Notes under the pieces: generated by a model
What the model was told of the DNA's origin: nothing
Database searches by the model: none
The model's input: the letters and a program-made list of their open reading frames with translations, nothing else
Assembly (NCBI GenBank): GCA_017431005.1
Contig: JAFRLY010000050.1
Span: forward strand, 62,001-126,000
DNA length: 64,000 nucleotides
Source: Clostridia bacterium
GTDB lineage: Bacteria > Bacillota > Clostridia > Christensenellales > Aristaeellaceae
Direction: 5' to 3'
Position numbers and translations under genes: made by a program
Part shown: one piece after another, positions 50,386 through 59,207 of the stretch
Layout: every line of letters begins with the position of its first letter
Position numbering within the stretch: the first letter of the stretch is position 1

Positions 50386-51555
50386 TTAAAAATAACTGAC
50401 TTTGATCCGTTTGCCCATTTTTTTCAGGGCATCCGACAGCTCCTGCACCAGATTCATCTTGATATTGAAGTTGATGGGCAGATCGGGGTTCTGATGGGCG
50501 GGATTGATGGCTTTGCCTACGTAGAAGTTAATATCGGTGGCTTCATCGAAAAGCAGACGGCTGATCAGGGAGGCGCCGTCCTCGCCGTAGCTCCAGTCCT
50601 CGTAATGCTTATTCTCGCTGAGATAATCCTTGGCGTATTCGACCACCCGGTTCACGGTGATCACGCCCTCCGTAACCAGATCGACCCCCTCCAGGTAGGC
50701 AATGGGCGGAATGTCACCGGTGAAATCCAGAGAAGGACGCAGCGGCTTGTTCAGCCATTTGGCGGCGATGGAGGAGGTGGTTCCGCCGCAGATAATGTGC
50801 TTGCCTTCCTTGGCGAAGAACAGGCTCATCATCCGGTCACCGTCGTCCCGGTTGCTGGGGGGACCGAAGAGCAGGTTCATGGGCACACGCCTGCGGACGC
50901 GCACCACGCAGGCGGTGGCGTCATCTCCGGGTTCACCGCCGTACTGCTTGTTGCACTCGTCCACCAGCAGGGTGGACAGGTTTCTGGCGGTATAGCCGCA
51001 GAGGCTCATGGCTTCCATGAAGGAAATGATATCCTCCCGTTTCCACCCGAAATTATAGCCGATCCCGATTCCGGCATGCGGACAGCCGTCGCTCATGGCG
51101 ATGAACACGTCATCCTCCTGCAGACGGATCAGGGAACGGAAAATCTGTTTTCCGCCGATGGTGGTTTCCGTGCGGGGATATTCCCAGTTATCCCCGTTCC
51201 GCAGGATAATAACCTGCGGATTGTCATACTGAATCAGCTCGGCCGTCTGGTTCCGGATCAGGCGGATGATTGTGAAGGTGGAATAGGCCACGCCGCGCTC
51301 AGAGCATACCGGCAGTGTGGCTGCGATGGTTTCCACACATTCCTCAATGGACAGGCCGGCGGCCAGCATGGTGGAAATGATCTTGCTGGTGAGGGTGGAC
51401 AGGATGCTTGCCTTTACGCCGCTGCCCAGGCCGTCCGCCAGCACGATGACCGTGGAGCCGTCCTCCTGCTCCACAACCTCCACATGGTCGCCGCAGAGCT
51501 GTTCGCCTGCGTGGTTAATGCTTTTATAGCCGATATCGCAAGTCAGATCATTCAT
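50386..51555 (-). CDS. SpoIIE-type PP2C protein serine phosphatase of the hydrogenase-sensor operon
   Basis: 389 residues. PP2C/SpoIIE signatures: VIVLADGLGSGVKAS (metal Asp), DDVFIAMSDGCPHAG and GEPGDDATACVVRVR (GDDxT). No membrane segment or sensor domain is present; the C-terminal 140 residues (from LLFGPPSNRDDGDRMMSLFF) are a separate domain I do not recognise. SpoIIE-type enzymes dephosphorylate STAS anti-sigma antagonists (family knowledge). It overlaps the hydrogenase-like gene by 8 bases, so the redox or H2 signal of that protein probably controls it. A STAS protein is encoded at 35421-35717. Confidence 0.88.
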   Translation of the reverse strand: MNDLTCDIGYKSINHAGEQLCGDHVEVVEQEDGSTVIVLADGLGSGVKASILSTLTSKIISTMLAAGLSIEECVETIAATLPVCSERGVAYSTFTIIRLIRNQTAELIQYDNPQVIILRNGDNWEYPRTETTIGGKQIFRSLIRLQEDDVFIAMSDGCPHAGIGIGYNFGWKREDIISFMEAMSLCGYTARNLSTLLVDECNKQYGGEPGDDATACVVRVRRRVPMNLLFGPPSNRDDGDRMMSLFFAKEGKHIICGGTTSSIAAKWLNKPLRPSLDFTGDIPPIAYLEGVDLVTEGVITVNRVVEYAKDYLSENKHYEDWSYGEDGASLISRLLFDEATDINFYVGKAINPAHQNPDLPINFNIKMNLVQELSDALKKMGKRIKVSYF

Positions 51556-53224
51556 TTGTTATTGACTCCTTCAGCTTGGACAGGGCGATCTTGGTTTCTG
51601 CAGCGGTTTCACCCAGGAGGCTTGCGATTTCCTGCACAATGCGCATCTGCTTGTCCACCACCTTGTCGGCGACCTCCACCGTCTGGCGGCTGAGTTCCTC
51701 CCGCTGCCGGCGGGCGTCCTCCTCGTCGCTGACATCCCGCATGATGCACAGCAGCATCCGCCCTTCCTCAGCGGGAACAATGGTCTGCTGAATCGTGCAG
51801 CCGTATTCCGCCAGGTAGCTCCGCTGGTGGAAAATGCCGCGGCCGGTGCTCTTTACCTTCAGGAAGGGCGTCGGATCCAGAATGCGGACGACCTGGTCGC
51901 CCAGCACATCATTCTCGGAACGCAGGTTCAGGATCTTGAGCGCGGAAGGATTGATCTGCTGCACCTCCAGCTGATCGTTCAGCATGATGATACCGTTGGG
52001 GCTGTTGCGGGCGATGGTATCGTTCACGTTCTCCGCCTTTTCCATCAGATAGGGCAGACACATGGAAATCTCCGCCTTGCCCTGATAAATGGCAATGGCT
52101 TTTTCGCGGCAGGAATTATATCCGCAGGAGCCGCAGTTCAGCTCCTGGCTGGGCTTGAACTTGCCCATTTCCCGCAGAATATCCCGGATCTCGTCCTCAC
52201 TGGGCATGGCGGCGCGCTGATCGATGGGCTCAAAGTGCTTGCGAAGCTGCCGGATCTCCGGCTGTTCGATGGGGAAATCCCTGTCGCCGGCGTACTGCGA
52301 TACCGACAGATAGTCCTTCAGCGGGCTGTGGCCGTATTTCTCCATGACCGGACCGCCGGCGCAGCTGCCCACGCAGGCGCTCATTTCAATAAAGCAATGA
52401 TGAATATTTCCCTGTTCGATTTCCCGGAGGGCCGCAATGCAGTTTTCCACTCCGTCCAGCGCCAGATAGGTAAATCCCGGCGCGTCCTGGGCCATGGTTT
52501 TCAGAATGCCGCCTGTGGTGGGGAAGAAGCGGGCCAGGCTTTGCTCATCCGGGCACTTTTCCTGACGGAGCACTATGCCCTCTTTCTTCAGCCAGCTGGT
52601 CAGCTCCTCATAGGTCAGCACCGCGTCCACGATGCCTTCATAGTATTCGGCCTCGTCCTTCTTGGCCACACAGGGACCGATAAAGACGGTCTTCGCGTTC
52701 GGAATGCGCCGTTTGATATCCTCACAGTGGGCCTGCATGGGGGACAGCACGTCCGCCAGGTACGGCAGCACCCGGGGAAAATACTTCTGAATCAGCAGAT
52801 TGACCGAATGGCAGCAGGAGGAGATGACCACATCCCGGTCTTCCTCCTTCAGAATGCGGTCATATTCCCGCTTGACCAGGGTGGCCCCCAGGGCGGTTTC
52901 CTCCACATCGTAAAAACCGAGTTTTTTCAGCGCTTCCCGCATGGCTTCGATGCCCACACCGTCGTAGTTGGCCACGAAGGACGGGGCCAGGGAGACCACC
53001 ACCGGATCGCCGCTCTGGATCAGCACCTTCACCTTTTCGGTTTCATCCACGATCTCCTTGGCATTCTGCGGACAGACCACGAAGCAGTGGCCGCACAGAA
53101 TACATTCGTTGCCGATGATGTGGGCCTGGCTGCCGGAGAAGCGGATGGACTTTACCGGGCAGTGGCGGATGCACTTGTAGCAGTTTTTGCAGTTGGATTT
53201 TTTCAGCGTCAGACAGTTCGGCAT
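51548..53224 (-). CDS. Sensory [FeFe]-hydrogenase-like protein with PAS domain (HydS type)
   Basis: 558 residues. Two 4Fe-4S ferredoxin motifs (CKNCYKCIRHC and CILCGHCFVVC, residues about 12-51), H-cluster domain with ISSCCHSV (L1), FIGPCVAKKDEAEY (L2) and MSACVGSCAGGPVM (L3), a further Fe-S segment LNCGSCGYNSCREKA near residue 370, a PAS domain (ARNSPNGIIMLNDQLEVQQI) and a C-terminal coiled helix. The cysteines expected to bind the H-cluster are kept, but L1 and L3 differ from catalytic enzymes. This is the group C sensory hydrogenase arrangement described for Ruminococcus albus HydS (established knowledge), where H2 sensing is proposed. Downstream is the SpoIIE phosphatase, upstream a [2Fe-2S] protein. 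Confidence 0.88.
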   Translation of the reverse strand: MPNCLTLKKSNCKNCYKCIRHCPVKSIRFSGSQAHIIGNECILCGHCFVVCPQNAKEIVDETEKVKVLIQSGDPVVVSLAPSFVANYDGVGIEAMREALKKLGFYDVEETALGATLVKREYDRILKEEDRDVVISSCCHSVNLLIQKYFPRVLPYLADVLSPMQAHCEDIKRRIPNAKTVFIGPCVAKKDEAEYYEGIVDAVLTYEELTSWLKKEGIVLRQEKCPDEQSLARFFPTTGGILKTMAQDAPGFTYLALDGVENCIAALREIEQGNIHHCFIEMSACVGSCAGGPVMEKYGHSPLKDYLSVSQYAGDRDFPIEQPEIRQLRKHFEPIDQRAAMPSEDEIRDILREMGKFKPSQELNCGSCGYNSCREKAIAIYQGKAEISMCLPYLMEKAENVNDTIARNSPNGIIMLNDQLEVQQINPSALKILNLRSENDVLGDQVVRILDPTPFLKVKSTGRGIFHQRSYLAEYGCTIQQTIVPAEEGRMLLCIMRDVSDEEDARRQREELSRQTVEVADKVVDKQMRIVQEIASLLGETAAETKIALSKLKESITNE

Positions 53225-53227
53225 TGC

Positions 53228-53467
53228 TTACACCCTTGCTTTCATTTCTTTTTCGAAGAATGAGGTAACCGTTTCCGGGGATACGGAAAAGAATTCCCCG
53301 TCCACCGTGACGCACACGCCCTGCTGGCATTTGCCCATACAGAAGCTGCCGCCCAGCTCAATCTGATCCTGCAGGTTTTCCTTAGCAATCAGTTCCTGCA
53401 GCCGTTCCACCACGGCACGGGAACCCTTGATATGGCAGGAAGAACCGATGCATACCAATACTTTCAT
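53228..53467 (-). CDS. Thioredoxin-like [2Fe-2S] protein
   Basis: 79 residues, fold of the NuoE/HydC C-terminal domain. Cysteines at VCIGSSCHIKG (C-x4-C) and GSFCMGKCQQG (C-x3-C) provide the cluster ligands. Such proteins pass electrons between NAD(P)H or ferredoxin and hydrogenase-type partners. It is the first gene of the HydS operon, 3 bases before the hydrogenase-like gene, with AAGGAG before its ATG. Confidence 0.9.
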   Translation of the reverse strand: MKVLVCIGSSCHIKGSRAVVERLQELIAKENLQDQIELGGSFCMGKCQQGVCVTVDGEFFSVSPETVTSFFEKEMKARV

Positions 53468-53635
53468 AGACTGTTTTCTCCTTCAGCGTCCTTTTCAGGA
53501 AGTTTCTAAAGAAGCCTCATGCTGTGACGCGGTGTCAGAGCACAAGGCTGCTGGACGTTGCTGTATGAATTTCATCCGGCTGATAAACGACGGGCCGTGA
53601 TTCCGCTCCCAAACACGGATCACTGTGCTGGAATG
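53468..53635 (-). promoter_or_regulatory. Long 5' leader of the hydrogenase-sensor operon
   Basis: About 165 transcribed bases before the first gene. GTGAT and ATCAC arms (around 53598-53622) and other short stems are possible, but I recognise no riboswitch class. Confidence 0.4.
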
Positions 53636-53664
53636 ATTATACAGCATTTTTACATATCAGACAA
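53636..53664 (-). promoter_or_regulatory. Promoter of the hydrogenase-sensor operon
   Basis: TTGTCT (53659-53664), 17 bp, TATAAT (53636-53641) on the minus strand. Confidence 0.75.
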
Positions 53665-53773
53665 GAGCGGAGGAAGACGGCCCCTTTGCAGTTCCGGCAG
53701 CCCCGGGAATAAAAGCGGTCTGTTTCCCGTTTAATTTTACGGAGAACATTCCTGCGCTGGAATACCGCTGCCG

Positions 53774-53785
53774 TTATGGTATAAT
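53774..53785 (+). promoter_or_regulatory. Promoter of the VWA protein gene
   Basis: Extended -10 TATGGTATAAT with TATAAT at 53780-53785 and no good -35. The leader of about 100 bases to the ATG at 53890 holds no gene. Confidence 0.6.
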
Positions 53786-53889
53786 GCATGGGAAGGCTAT
53801 CGTCCCCGCAGGGGGAAGCAAAAGACGGATACAGCGTAAAACGCGCGGCAAGCGAAGCGTTTCAGCGAAGAATAACGGAAAGGAAGAAA

Positions 53890-55731
53890 ATGAAGATGAA
53901 AAAAAGAATCATGGCGGCGATTCTCGCCGCAGTGCTGATGCTCAGCTGCACAGGAACGCTGGCGGAGACCGGAACGCCGGAGATGCCGGCGCATCAGGCC
54001 TGGCATGAGGGCGATGAAAACGATGTCATTAAAGCTGCACAGGCAAAGCTGATTGAGCTCGGGTACCTGGAGGGCGAAGCGACCGGCGTTTTCGACGCCG
54101 CAACGGGCGAGGCTGTCCGCGTGTTCCAGAAAGCGCACAGCCTGCTCGCAACCGGAATACTGGACAGCATCACATACAGAACGCTGATGGATGAAACAGC
54201 GCATAAGAGCAATGACGAATGGTTTGTGACGGATGAGTACGAAGAAGGGTACGCGCTCGCTCCCGCAGTGAGCGCGAAAGGCTACAGCGCGGCAAACAGC
54301 TTCACAGCGGCGGGTTATGCTGAGAGCTTTAACACAAATGAATTTACGAAAATCAAGAGCAACGGTTTTGTCAGCGTCAGTACAAATCCGCTGTCCACCT
54401 TCGCGGCGGATGTGGATACCTCTTCCTATGCGTGGATCCGGAGAAGCATCCTGAACGGGGAACCGGTGACACCCGATATGGTGCGGATTGAGGAAATGCT
54501 GAACTATTTCCATTACGACTACCGGCAGCCGGAGAACGGGGAACCGTTCGGCGTTACCGTGGAATACGCGCCTTGTCCATGGAATGACAAAACAATGCTT
54601 CTGCAGATCGGCCTTCAGGCCAAATCTGTTGAAACGGATCCGGAAGAAGGACATAATCTTGTGTTCCTGATTGATACCTCCGGAAGCATGTACGGCGCTG
54701 ACCGGCTTGATCTGGTCAAAAGAGCTTTTCTGATGCTGCTTGATGAACTGAATCCGAATGATACGGTTTCAATCGTGGCTTACGCAAGCCAGGACAGGGT
54801 GGTGATTGAAGGCGCCAAAGCGGGCGGAGAAAAAACCCGCATTATGGAAGCGGTTTCCGAACTGGAGGCAGGCGGCTTCACAAACGGCTCAGCGGGCATA
54901 CAGCGAGCCTATGAGATTGCGGAAAAATATATGGTAAAGGGCGGCGTGAACCGTATTCTGCTCGCGACAGACGGCGACCTGAATGTAGGCATCACCAGCG
55001 AGGGGGATCTTGTAAACCTGGTGGAGGAAAAAAGAAAAACCGGCGTCTACCTGACCTGCCTCGGCGTGGGGATGGGAAACTACAAGGACAACAAAATGGA
55101 AGCGCTCGCTGATTACGGCAACGGAAACTGCTGGTATATCGACACAATACATGAAGCCCGCAAAGCACTGATTTCCGAAGGCGGAGGAACTTTTGTCACG
55201 GTCGCCAAGGATGTAAAGCTGCAGGTGGATTTCAATCCTGCCCGAATCCGCGGTTACAGGCTGATCGGCTATGAAGACCGTCTGATGGCCGCGGAAGATT
55301 TCGCGAATGATGAAAAGGACGGAGGAGAAGTGGGAAGCGGACACCGGGTTACGGTTCTGTATGAAATTGTGCCGACCGGATCCGATTTTGATTTCGGTGA
55401 AGCTTCCAGCAAGTACGCGGATCAAAGCCATGACGGAGAAGCAGCAGAAGAACTGCTGACAATCAATGTCCGCGCCAAAGAACCGGACGGCGATCAGAGT
55501 GAGCTGTACAGCTATCCGGTCGAAGCCGGTGCTGAACAGGCTGAGCTGACAGACAACATGAAGTTTGCCGCGGCGGTTGCCGAGACCGGCATGCTCCTCC
55601 GGGACAGCGAATGGAAAGGAACCTCAACGTATGAAACAGCGCTGGAGCTCCTTCGCAGCTGCGGATCGGTGCCGGGGGACGTATACAAGGAAGAATTTGT
55701 TTATCTTGTTGATCTTCTGAACAGAGAGTGA
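53890..55731 (+). CDS. Secreted VWA-domain protein with peptidoglycan-binding domain (YfbK type)
   Basis: 613 residues. Signal peptide MKMKKRIMAAILAAVLMLSC (a Cys follows in LMLSCTG, so a lipobox-like LSC is possible), a PG_binding_1 domain (NDVIKAAQAKLIELGYLEGE...FQKAHSLLATG, residues about 45-95), a VWA N-terminal extension (FAADVDTSSYAWIRRSI), the VWA domain with MIDAS motif LIDTSGSMYG and LLATDGDLNVG, and a C-terminal DUF3520-like domain. YfbK-type proteins are wall- or membrane-associated metal-binding adhesion modules of unclear function. An ATG at 53896 is an alternative. The fused peptidoglycan-binding part suggests wall attachment. Confidence 0.86.
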   Translation: MKMKKRIMAAILAAVLMLSCTGTLAETGTPEMPAHQAWHEGDENDVIKAAQAKLIELGYLEGEATGVFDAATGEAVRVFQKAHSLLATGILDSITYRTLMDETAHKSNDEWFVTDEYEEGYALAPAVSAKGYSAANSFTAAGYAESFNTNEFTKIKSNGFVSVSTNPLSTFAADVDTSSYAWIRRSILNGEPVTPDMVRIEEMLNYFHYDYRQPENGEPFGVTVEYAPCPWNDKTMLLQIGLQAKSVETDPEEGHNLVFLIDTSGSMYGADRLDLVKRAFLMLLDELNPNDTVSIVAYASQDRVVIEGAKAGGEKTRIMEAVSELEAGGFTNGSAGIQRAYEIAEKYMVKGGVNRILLATDGDLNVGITSEGDLVNLVEEKRKTGVYLTCLGVGMGNYKDNKMEALADYGNGNCWYIDTIHEARKALISEGGGTFVTVAKDVKLQVDFNPARIRGYRLIGYEDRLMAAEDFANDEKDGGEVGSGHRVTVLYEIVPTGSDFDFGEASSKYADQSHDGEAAEELLTINVRAKEPDGDQSELYSYPVEAGAEQAELTDNMKFAAAVAETGMLLRDSEWKGTSTYETALELLRSCGSVPGDVYKEEFVYLVDLLNRE

Positions 55732-55797
55732 GAGAGGATCATTCATCCTCAGCTTTCCGTCAGCGCACTGCAAAATGGACATCATGAGGAACGGACG

Positions 55798-56613
55798 ATG
55801 ATCAGACAGAAAGAAATCAACGGCAAAAACGGCCGGAACACGCCGGGACCGGAGACCGGTGACGACAGGAATGAGATCATCCGGCAGTTTACAGTACGTT
55901 CCGCGGGAATCCTGAAGGAAAAGCTGACGGGTATTTACCTGCACGGTTCCGCCGCGATGGGCTGCTATCAGCCGAAGAAGAGCGACCTGGACTTTGTGGT
56001 TGTGGTCAATGATGCGCTGACAGACGCAGGCAAACGGGAATACATGGATATGGTGCTTGAACTGGACGCGGACGGCCCGGCCAAGGGAATCGAAATGAGC
56101 ATCGTAACAAGGGACGTCTGCAATCCCTTCGTTTATCCGACGCCGTACATCCTGCATTATTCCAGAATGCATACGGAATGGTACCGGACGAATCCGGAAG
56201 ATTATATCCGGAAGATGAACGGTGCGGACAAGGATCTGGCTGCTCACTTTACCGTAATCCGGAGCAGGGGAATATGCCTGTACGGCCTGCCTGTCTGTGA
56301 AGTTTTCGGCGAGGTGCCGGAAAAGGACTATCTGGATTCCATCCGGGATGACGTATCCGGAGCAGGGGAGGAAATCAATGACAATCCCATGTACCTGATC
56401 CTGAATCTTTCCCGGGTTCTTGGATACCTGAAGGAAAAGAAAATCCTGTCCAAGCGGGAAGGCGGGATCTGGGGACTGAAAAATCTGCCGGGGAAATACC
56501 ACCCGCTGCTCCTGGCTGCCCTGGAAGAATACGGGAACGGGACGGAGGCACGGTATGATCCTGAACTGGCACGGGATTATGCGGCGTATATGCTGAGGCA
56601 GATTGCGCCGTGA
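55798..56613 (+). CDS. AadA-like nucleotidyltransferase (ANT(3'')/ANT(9) family, DUF4111)
   Basis: 271 residues. The nucleotidyltransferase core GIYLHGSAAMGCYQPKKSDL with DFVVVV (GS-x9-D-x-D) matches aminoglycoside adenylyltransferases, and the C-terminal half with LNLSRVLGYLKEKKILSKRE resembles the DUF4111 helical domain. True ANT enzymes confer streptomycin or spectinomycin resistance; chromosomal relatives often do not, so I would not call resistance. GAGGAACGG precedes the ATG. Monocistronic, with a strong terminator. Confidence 0.82.
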   Translation: MIRQKEINGKNGRNTPGPETGDDRNEIIRQFTVRSAGILKEKLTGIYLHGSAAMGCYQPKKSDLDFVVVVNDALTDAGKREYMDMVLELDADGPAKGIEMSIVTRDVCNPFVYPTPYILHYSRMHTEWYRTNPEDYIRKMNGADKDLAAHFTVIRSRGICLYGLPVCEVFGEVPEKDYLDSIRDDVSGAGEEINDNPMYLILNLSRVLGYLKEKKILSKREGGIWGLKNLPGKYHPLLLAALEEYGNGTEARYDPELARDYAAYMLRQIAP

Positions 56614-56618
56614 CCTTA

Positions 56619-56662
56619 TGCAAAACCCGGGAGCCTGAATAACAGGCATCCCGGGTTTTTGC
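56619..56662 (+). terminator. Strong terminator after the AadA-like gene
   Basis: Nested stems TGCAAAACCCGGG / CCCGGGTTTTTGCA and GCCTG/CAGGC with loop AATAA. T run after the GC part; probably bidirectional. Confidence 0.88.
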
Positions 56663-56822
56663 ATTTTGGTGACAGATCCTATCAGGTCCTCTGCGAGGGC
56701 GGCCCATTCCGGCTTCCGGCTGTACCAGATGTTTTCCGGGCTGTCTGATTCCGGCCTGCGGTCCTTCTTGCCGTTGCTGTTATACCAGAGTGGAAACGAA
56801 AGATGAATACACTTTTCCTTAC

Positions 56823-56851
56823 TTACGGTTCAGAGTAAATCATGATATACT
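56823..56851 (+). promoter_or_regulatory. Promoter of the DUF218 gene
   Basis: TTACGG (56823-56828), 17 bp, TATACT (56846-56851). Confidence 0.6.
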
Positions 56852-56885
56852 GATGCTGCAAAAGAAAGAAAGGATATGTGAATAC

Positions 56886-58001
56886 GTGAAAAAACATCTG
56901 ATCAGGCTGGCGGCTTTCCTGCTTTTGACGCTTTGCGTCATCGGAGCAGCCGGAGCGGAAGAAACTGAAGAAGAATACATCGGATGGAAAATCACGGAAT
57001 CCTCCGTGATGACGGAAGAGGCCCGGGCTGTATTTGACGCGGCGGTTCAGGAAGTGACAGACGCCGTATATGAGCCTGTCGCTCTTCTGGGCGAAAAGCA
57101 GGGCGTTTACTGTATCCTCTGCCGTACGGAAACTGTATATGACGAAGGGGATCCGTACTACAGCTATACGCTTCTGTACGCCGGAGAAAACGGGGTGCAG
57201 AACGCCTGGGATCTGTGGATCGACAGCCATGATACGCCGGAAGCTGATGAAGCAGAGGAGGAAACGCCGGTGAATATCGGTATGCTTGTCAACGATCTTG
57301 CATCCGTCAGGGAAGCCGGCGACCGTGTCACGGAAGACATGGAGGCACTGAAGGACAACGATCTGGCGGTTTTCATTGCGGACAGGTGGCAGAAGATTTA
57401 TATGAATCCGGATTACCGGCTGCCGCTGAACGGAAGGGACGATCCTGCCGGCCTGCCGGTCAGCGGGAAGCACGCGTTCGTCATCCTGGGATTTGAACTG
57501 GAAAACGGTGAAATGAAGGATGAGCTGAAAGCCAGGTGCGACGCTGCGGCCGCGGCAGCCGCGGCATTCCCTGAATCCATTCTGGTCTGCTCCGGCGGGG
57601 CAACCGGTGAAAACAATCCGGACGGACATACTGAGGCCGGACTGATGAAGGATTATCTGGTCCGGACCTGCGGTGTGGCCCCGGAACGGATCCTGATTGA
57701 CGAAAACGCGACGACAACGCTGGAAAACGCAGTCAATACCTTCACAATCCTGAAGGATCAGGGGATTGAAACGATCACTATCGTCACATCCTCCTACCAT
57801 CAGCAGCGCGCCGGCATTCTGTATGAAACACTGGCGGAGATTTTCCGGGAAAAGGAAGGTATTTCCATCCGTGTTGCCGGGAATTACAGCTGTGAGTTCC
57901 AGGCACCGGCAGAACTGGCCGGATATGACGCGCGGATCGCGGCCGCACAGCTGGCCGAACTGGTTTCAGCCATGGAGAATTCAAGTGATCCCGTCCGCTG
58001 A
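56886..58001 (+). CDS. DUF218 (YdcF/SanA-like) exported protein
   Basis: 371 residues from a GTG at 56886 with AAAGGA upstream. Signal peptide VKKHLIRLAAFLLLTLCVIG, cleaved near AGA-EET. The first 150 residues have no family I recognise; the C-terminal part from HAFVILGFELENGEM carries the DUF218 motifs LVCSGGATGENNPDGHTEAG, RILIDENATTTLENA and TIVTSSYHQQRAGI. DUF218 proteins are linked to envelope integrity and possibly to nucleotide-sugar or peptidoglycan metabolism. A longer N-terminal extension (32 codons) covers the promoter and was rejected. Confidence 0.82.
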   Translation: MKKHLIRLAAFLLLTLCVIGAAGAEETEEEYIGWKITESSVMTEEARAVFDAAVQEVTDAVYEPVALLGEKQGVYCILCRTETVYDEGDPYYSYTLLYAGENGVQNAWDLWIDSHDTPEADEAEEETPVNIGMLVNDLASVREAGDRVTEDMEALKDNDLAVFIADRWQKIYMNPDYRLPLNGRDDPAGLPVSGKHAFVILGFELENGEMKDELKARCDAAAAAAAAFPESILVCSGGATGENNPDGHTEAGLMKDYLVRTCGVAPERILIDENATTTLENAVNTFTILKDQGIETITIVTSSYHQQRAGILYETLAEIFREKEGISIRVAGNYSCEFQAPAELAGYDARIAAAQLAELVSAMENSSDPVR

Positions 58002-58113
58002 TGCGGCCGGGAAGCAGCACCTTCACATTTAGGCAGGATCAATACGAAACGGATGCATCTCATGACGGAGACGGAGTCAGCTCAGAATTTGAAGAATGAT
58101 ACGGAGGAAAGGC

Positions 58114-59160
58114 ATGAAAAAGGCTGATTTAAAAGAATATACAGATTTTCTGGTAAAGGAAACAGAGACCCTTCTGAATATAGACTCACCGACCGGGTAT
58201 ACCGAGAACGCAGCGGCCTGGGTACGGAACGAGTTTGAAAAACTGGGGTTTGACGCAAAGATCACCAACAAAGGCGGAGTGCTTGTATCCCTGGGCGGGG
58301 AGGACAAGACAAACGGACTTCTGCTGGAGGCGCATGTGGATACGCTGGGCGGCATGGTTGCCGAAATCAAGGGAAACGGCCGGCTTCGTCTGACAAACCT
58401 TGGCGGCATGAATCCGAACAACGCTGAAACTGAAAATGTCCGTGTGATCACCAAATTCAACGGCATTTATGAAGGAACGTTCCAGCTGAACAACGCGTCG
58501 ATACATGTAAACGGCGAGTATAACAACATCAAACGCGGGTGGGATACCTGCGAAGTGGTTCTGGATGAGGATGTCAGCAGGAAGGAGGATACAGAAAAAC
58601 TGGGCATCGCTGTCGGCGATATCGTATGCTTTGAGCCGAATGTCCGGATCACAAAATCCGGATATATCAAGTCCCGTTTCCTGGATGACAAACTCAGCGT
58701 CGGTATCCTCCTCGGCCTCGCCAGATATATCCGCGATGAGAAGATTGTGCCGAAGCGGGCCCTTTATGTGCATATTACCGTTTTTGAAGAAGTCGGGCAC
58801 GGCGGCGCCGGTAATGTTCCGGAAGGATGCACGGAAGCAATATCAGTCGACATGGGCTGCGTGGGGGAGGGCCTGCAGTGCACCGAAAAACAGGTCTCCA
58901 TCTGCGCCAAGGACAGCGGCGGTCCATACAGCTATCCGGTTGTAAAGGGCCTTATTGAAGCCGCCAGGGCATGCGGCGCGGATTATGCGGTGGATATTTA
59001 TCCGCATTACGGCAGCGATGTGGAGGCAACGCTCGACGCAGGGCATGACCTCCGCCACGGATTGATCGGCGCGGGTGTGTATGCCTCCCATGGCTATGAG
59101 AGAAGCCACAGGGACGGTGCGGAAAACGTGCTTCGTCTGCTGACAGCATATGCATTGTAA
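58114..59160 (+). CDS. M42-family metallopeptidase (glutamyl/leucyl aminopeptidase-like)
   Basis: 348 residues. Two-metal site: H in LEAHVDTLG, D in SRFLDDKLS (bridging), E in VFEEVGHGG, D in SVDMGC and H in SHGYERSH; all five ligands are visible. M42 enzymes form self-compartmented tetrahedral dodecamers that trim peptides in the cytoplasm (family knowledge). GGAGGAAAGGC precedes the ATG at 58114. Followed at 47 bases by an aldo/keto reductase gene; likely cotranscribed. Confidence 0.92.
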   Translation: MKKADLKEYTDFLVKETETLLNIDSPTGYTENAAAWVRNEFEKLGFDAKITNKGGVLVSLGGEDKTNGLLLEAHVDTLGGMVAEIKGNGRLRLTNLGGMNPNNAETENVRVITKFNGIYEGTFQLNNASIHVNGEYNNIKRGWDTCEVVLDEDVSRKEDTEKLGIAVGDIVCFEPNVRITKSGYIKSRFLDDKLSVGILLGLARYIRDEKIVPKRALYVHITVFEEVGHGGAGNVPEGCTEAISVDMGCVGEGLQCTEKQVSICAKDSGGPYSYPVVKGLIEAARACGADYAVDIYPHYGSDVEATLDAGHDLRHGLIGAGVYASHGYERSHRDGAENVLRLLTAYAL

Positions 59161-59207
59161 GCACCGGTGATTTGATCTGAAAATGGGATGTGAAAGGAGA
59201 CGGAAGC

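Noticed and set aside
55798-56613. Acquired aminoglycoside resistance gene
   Set aside because: The fold matches AadA-like enzymes, but there is no mobile context and chromosomal relatives often do not confer resistance.
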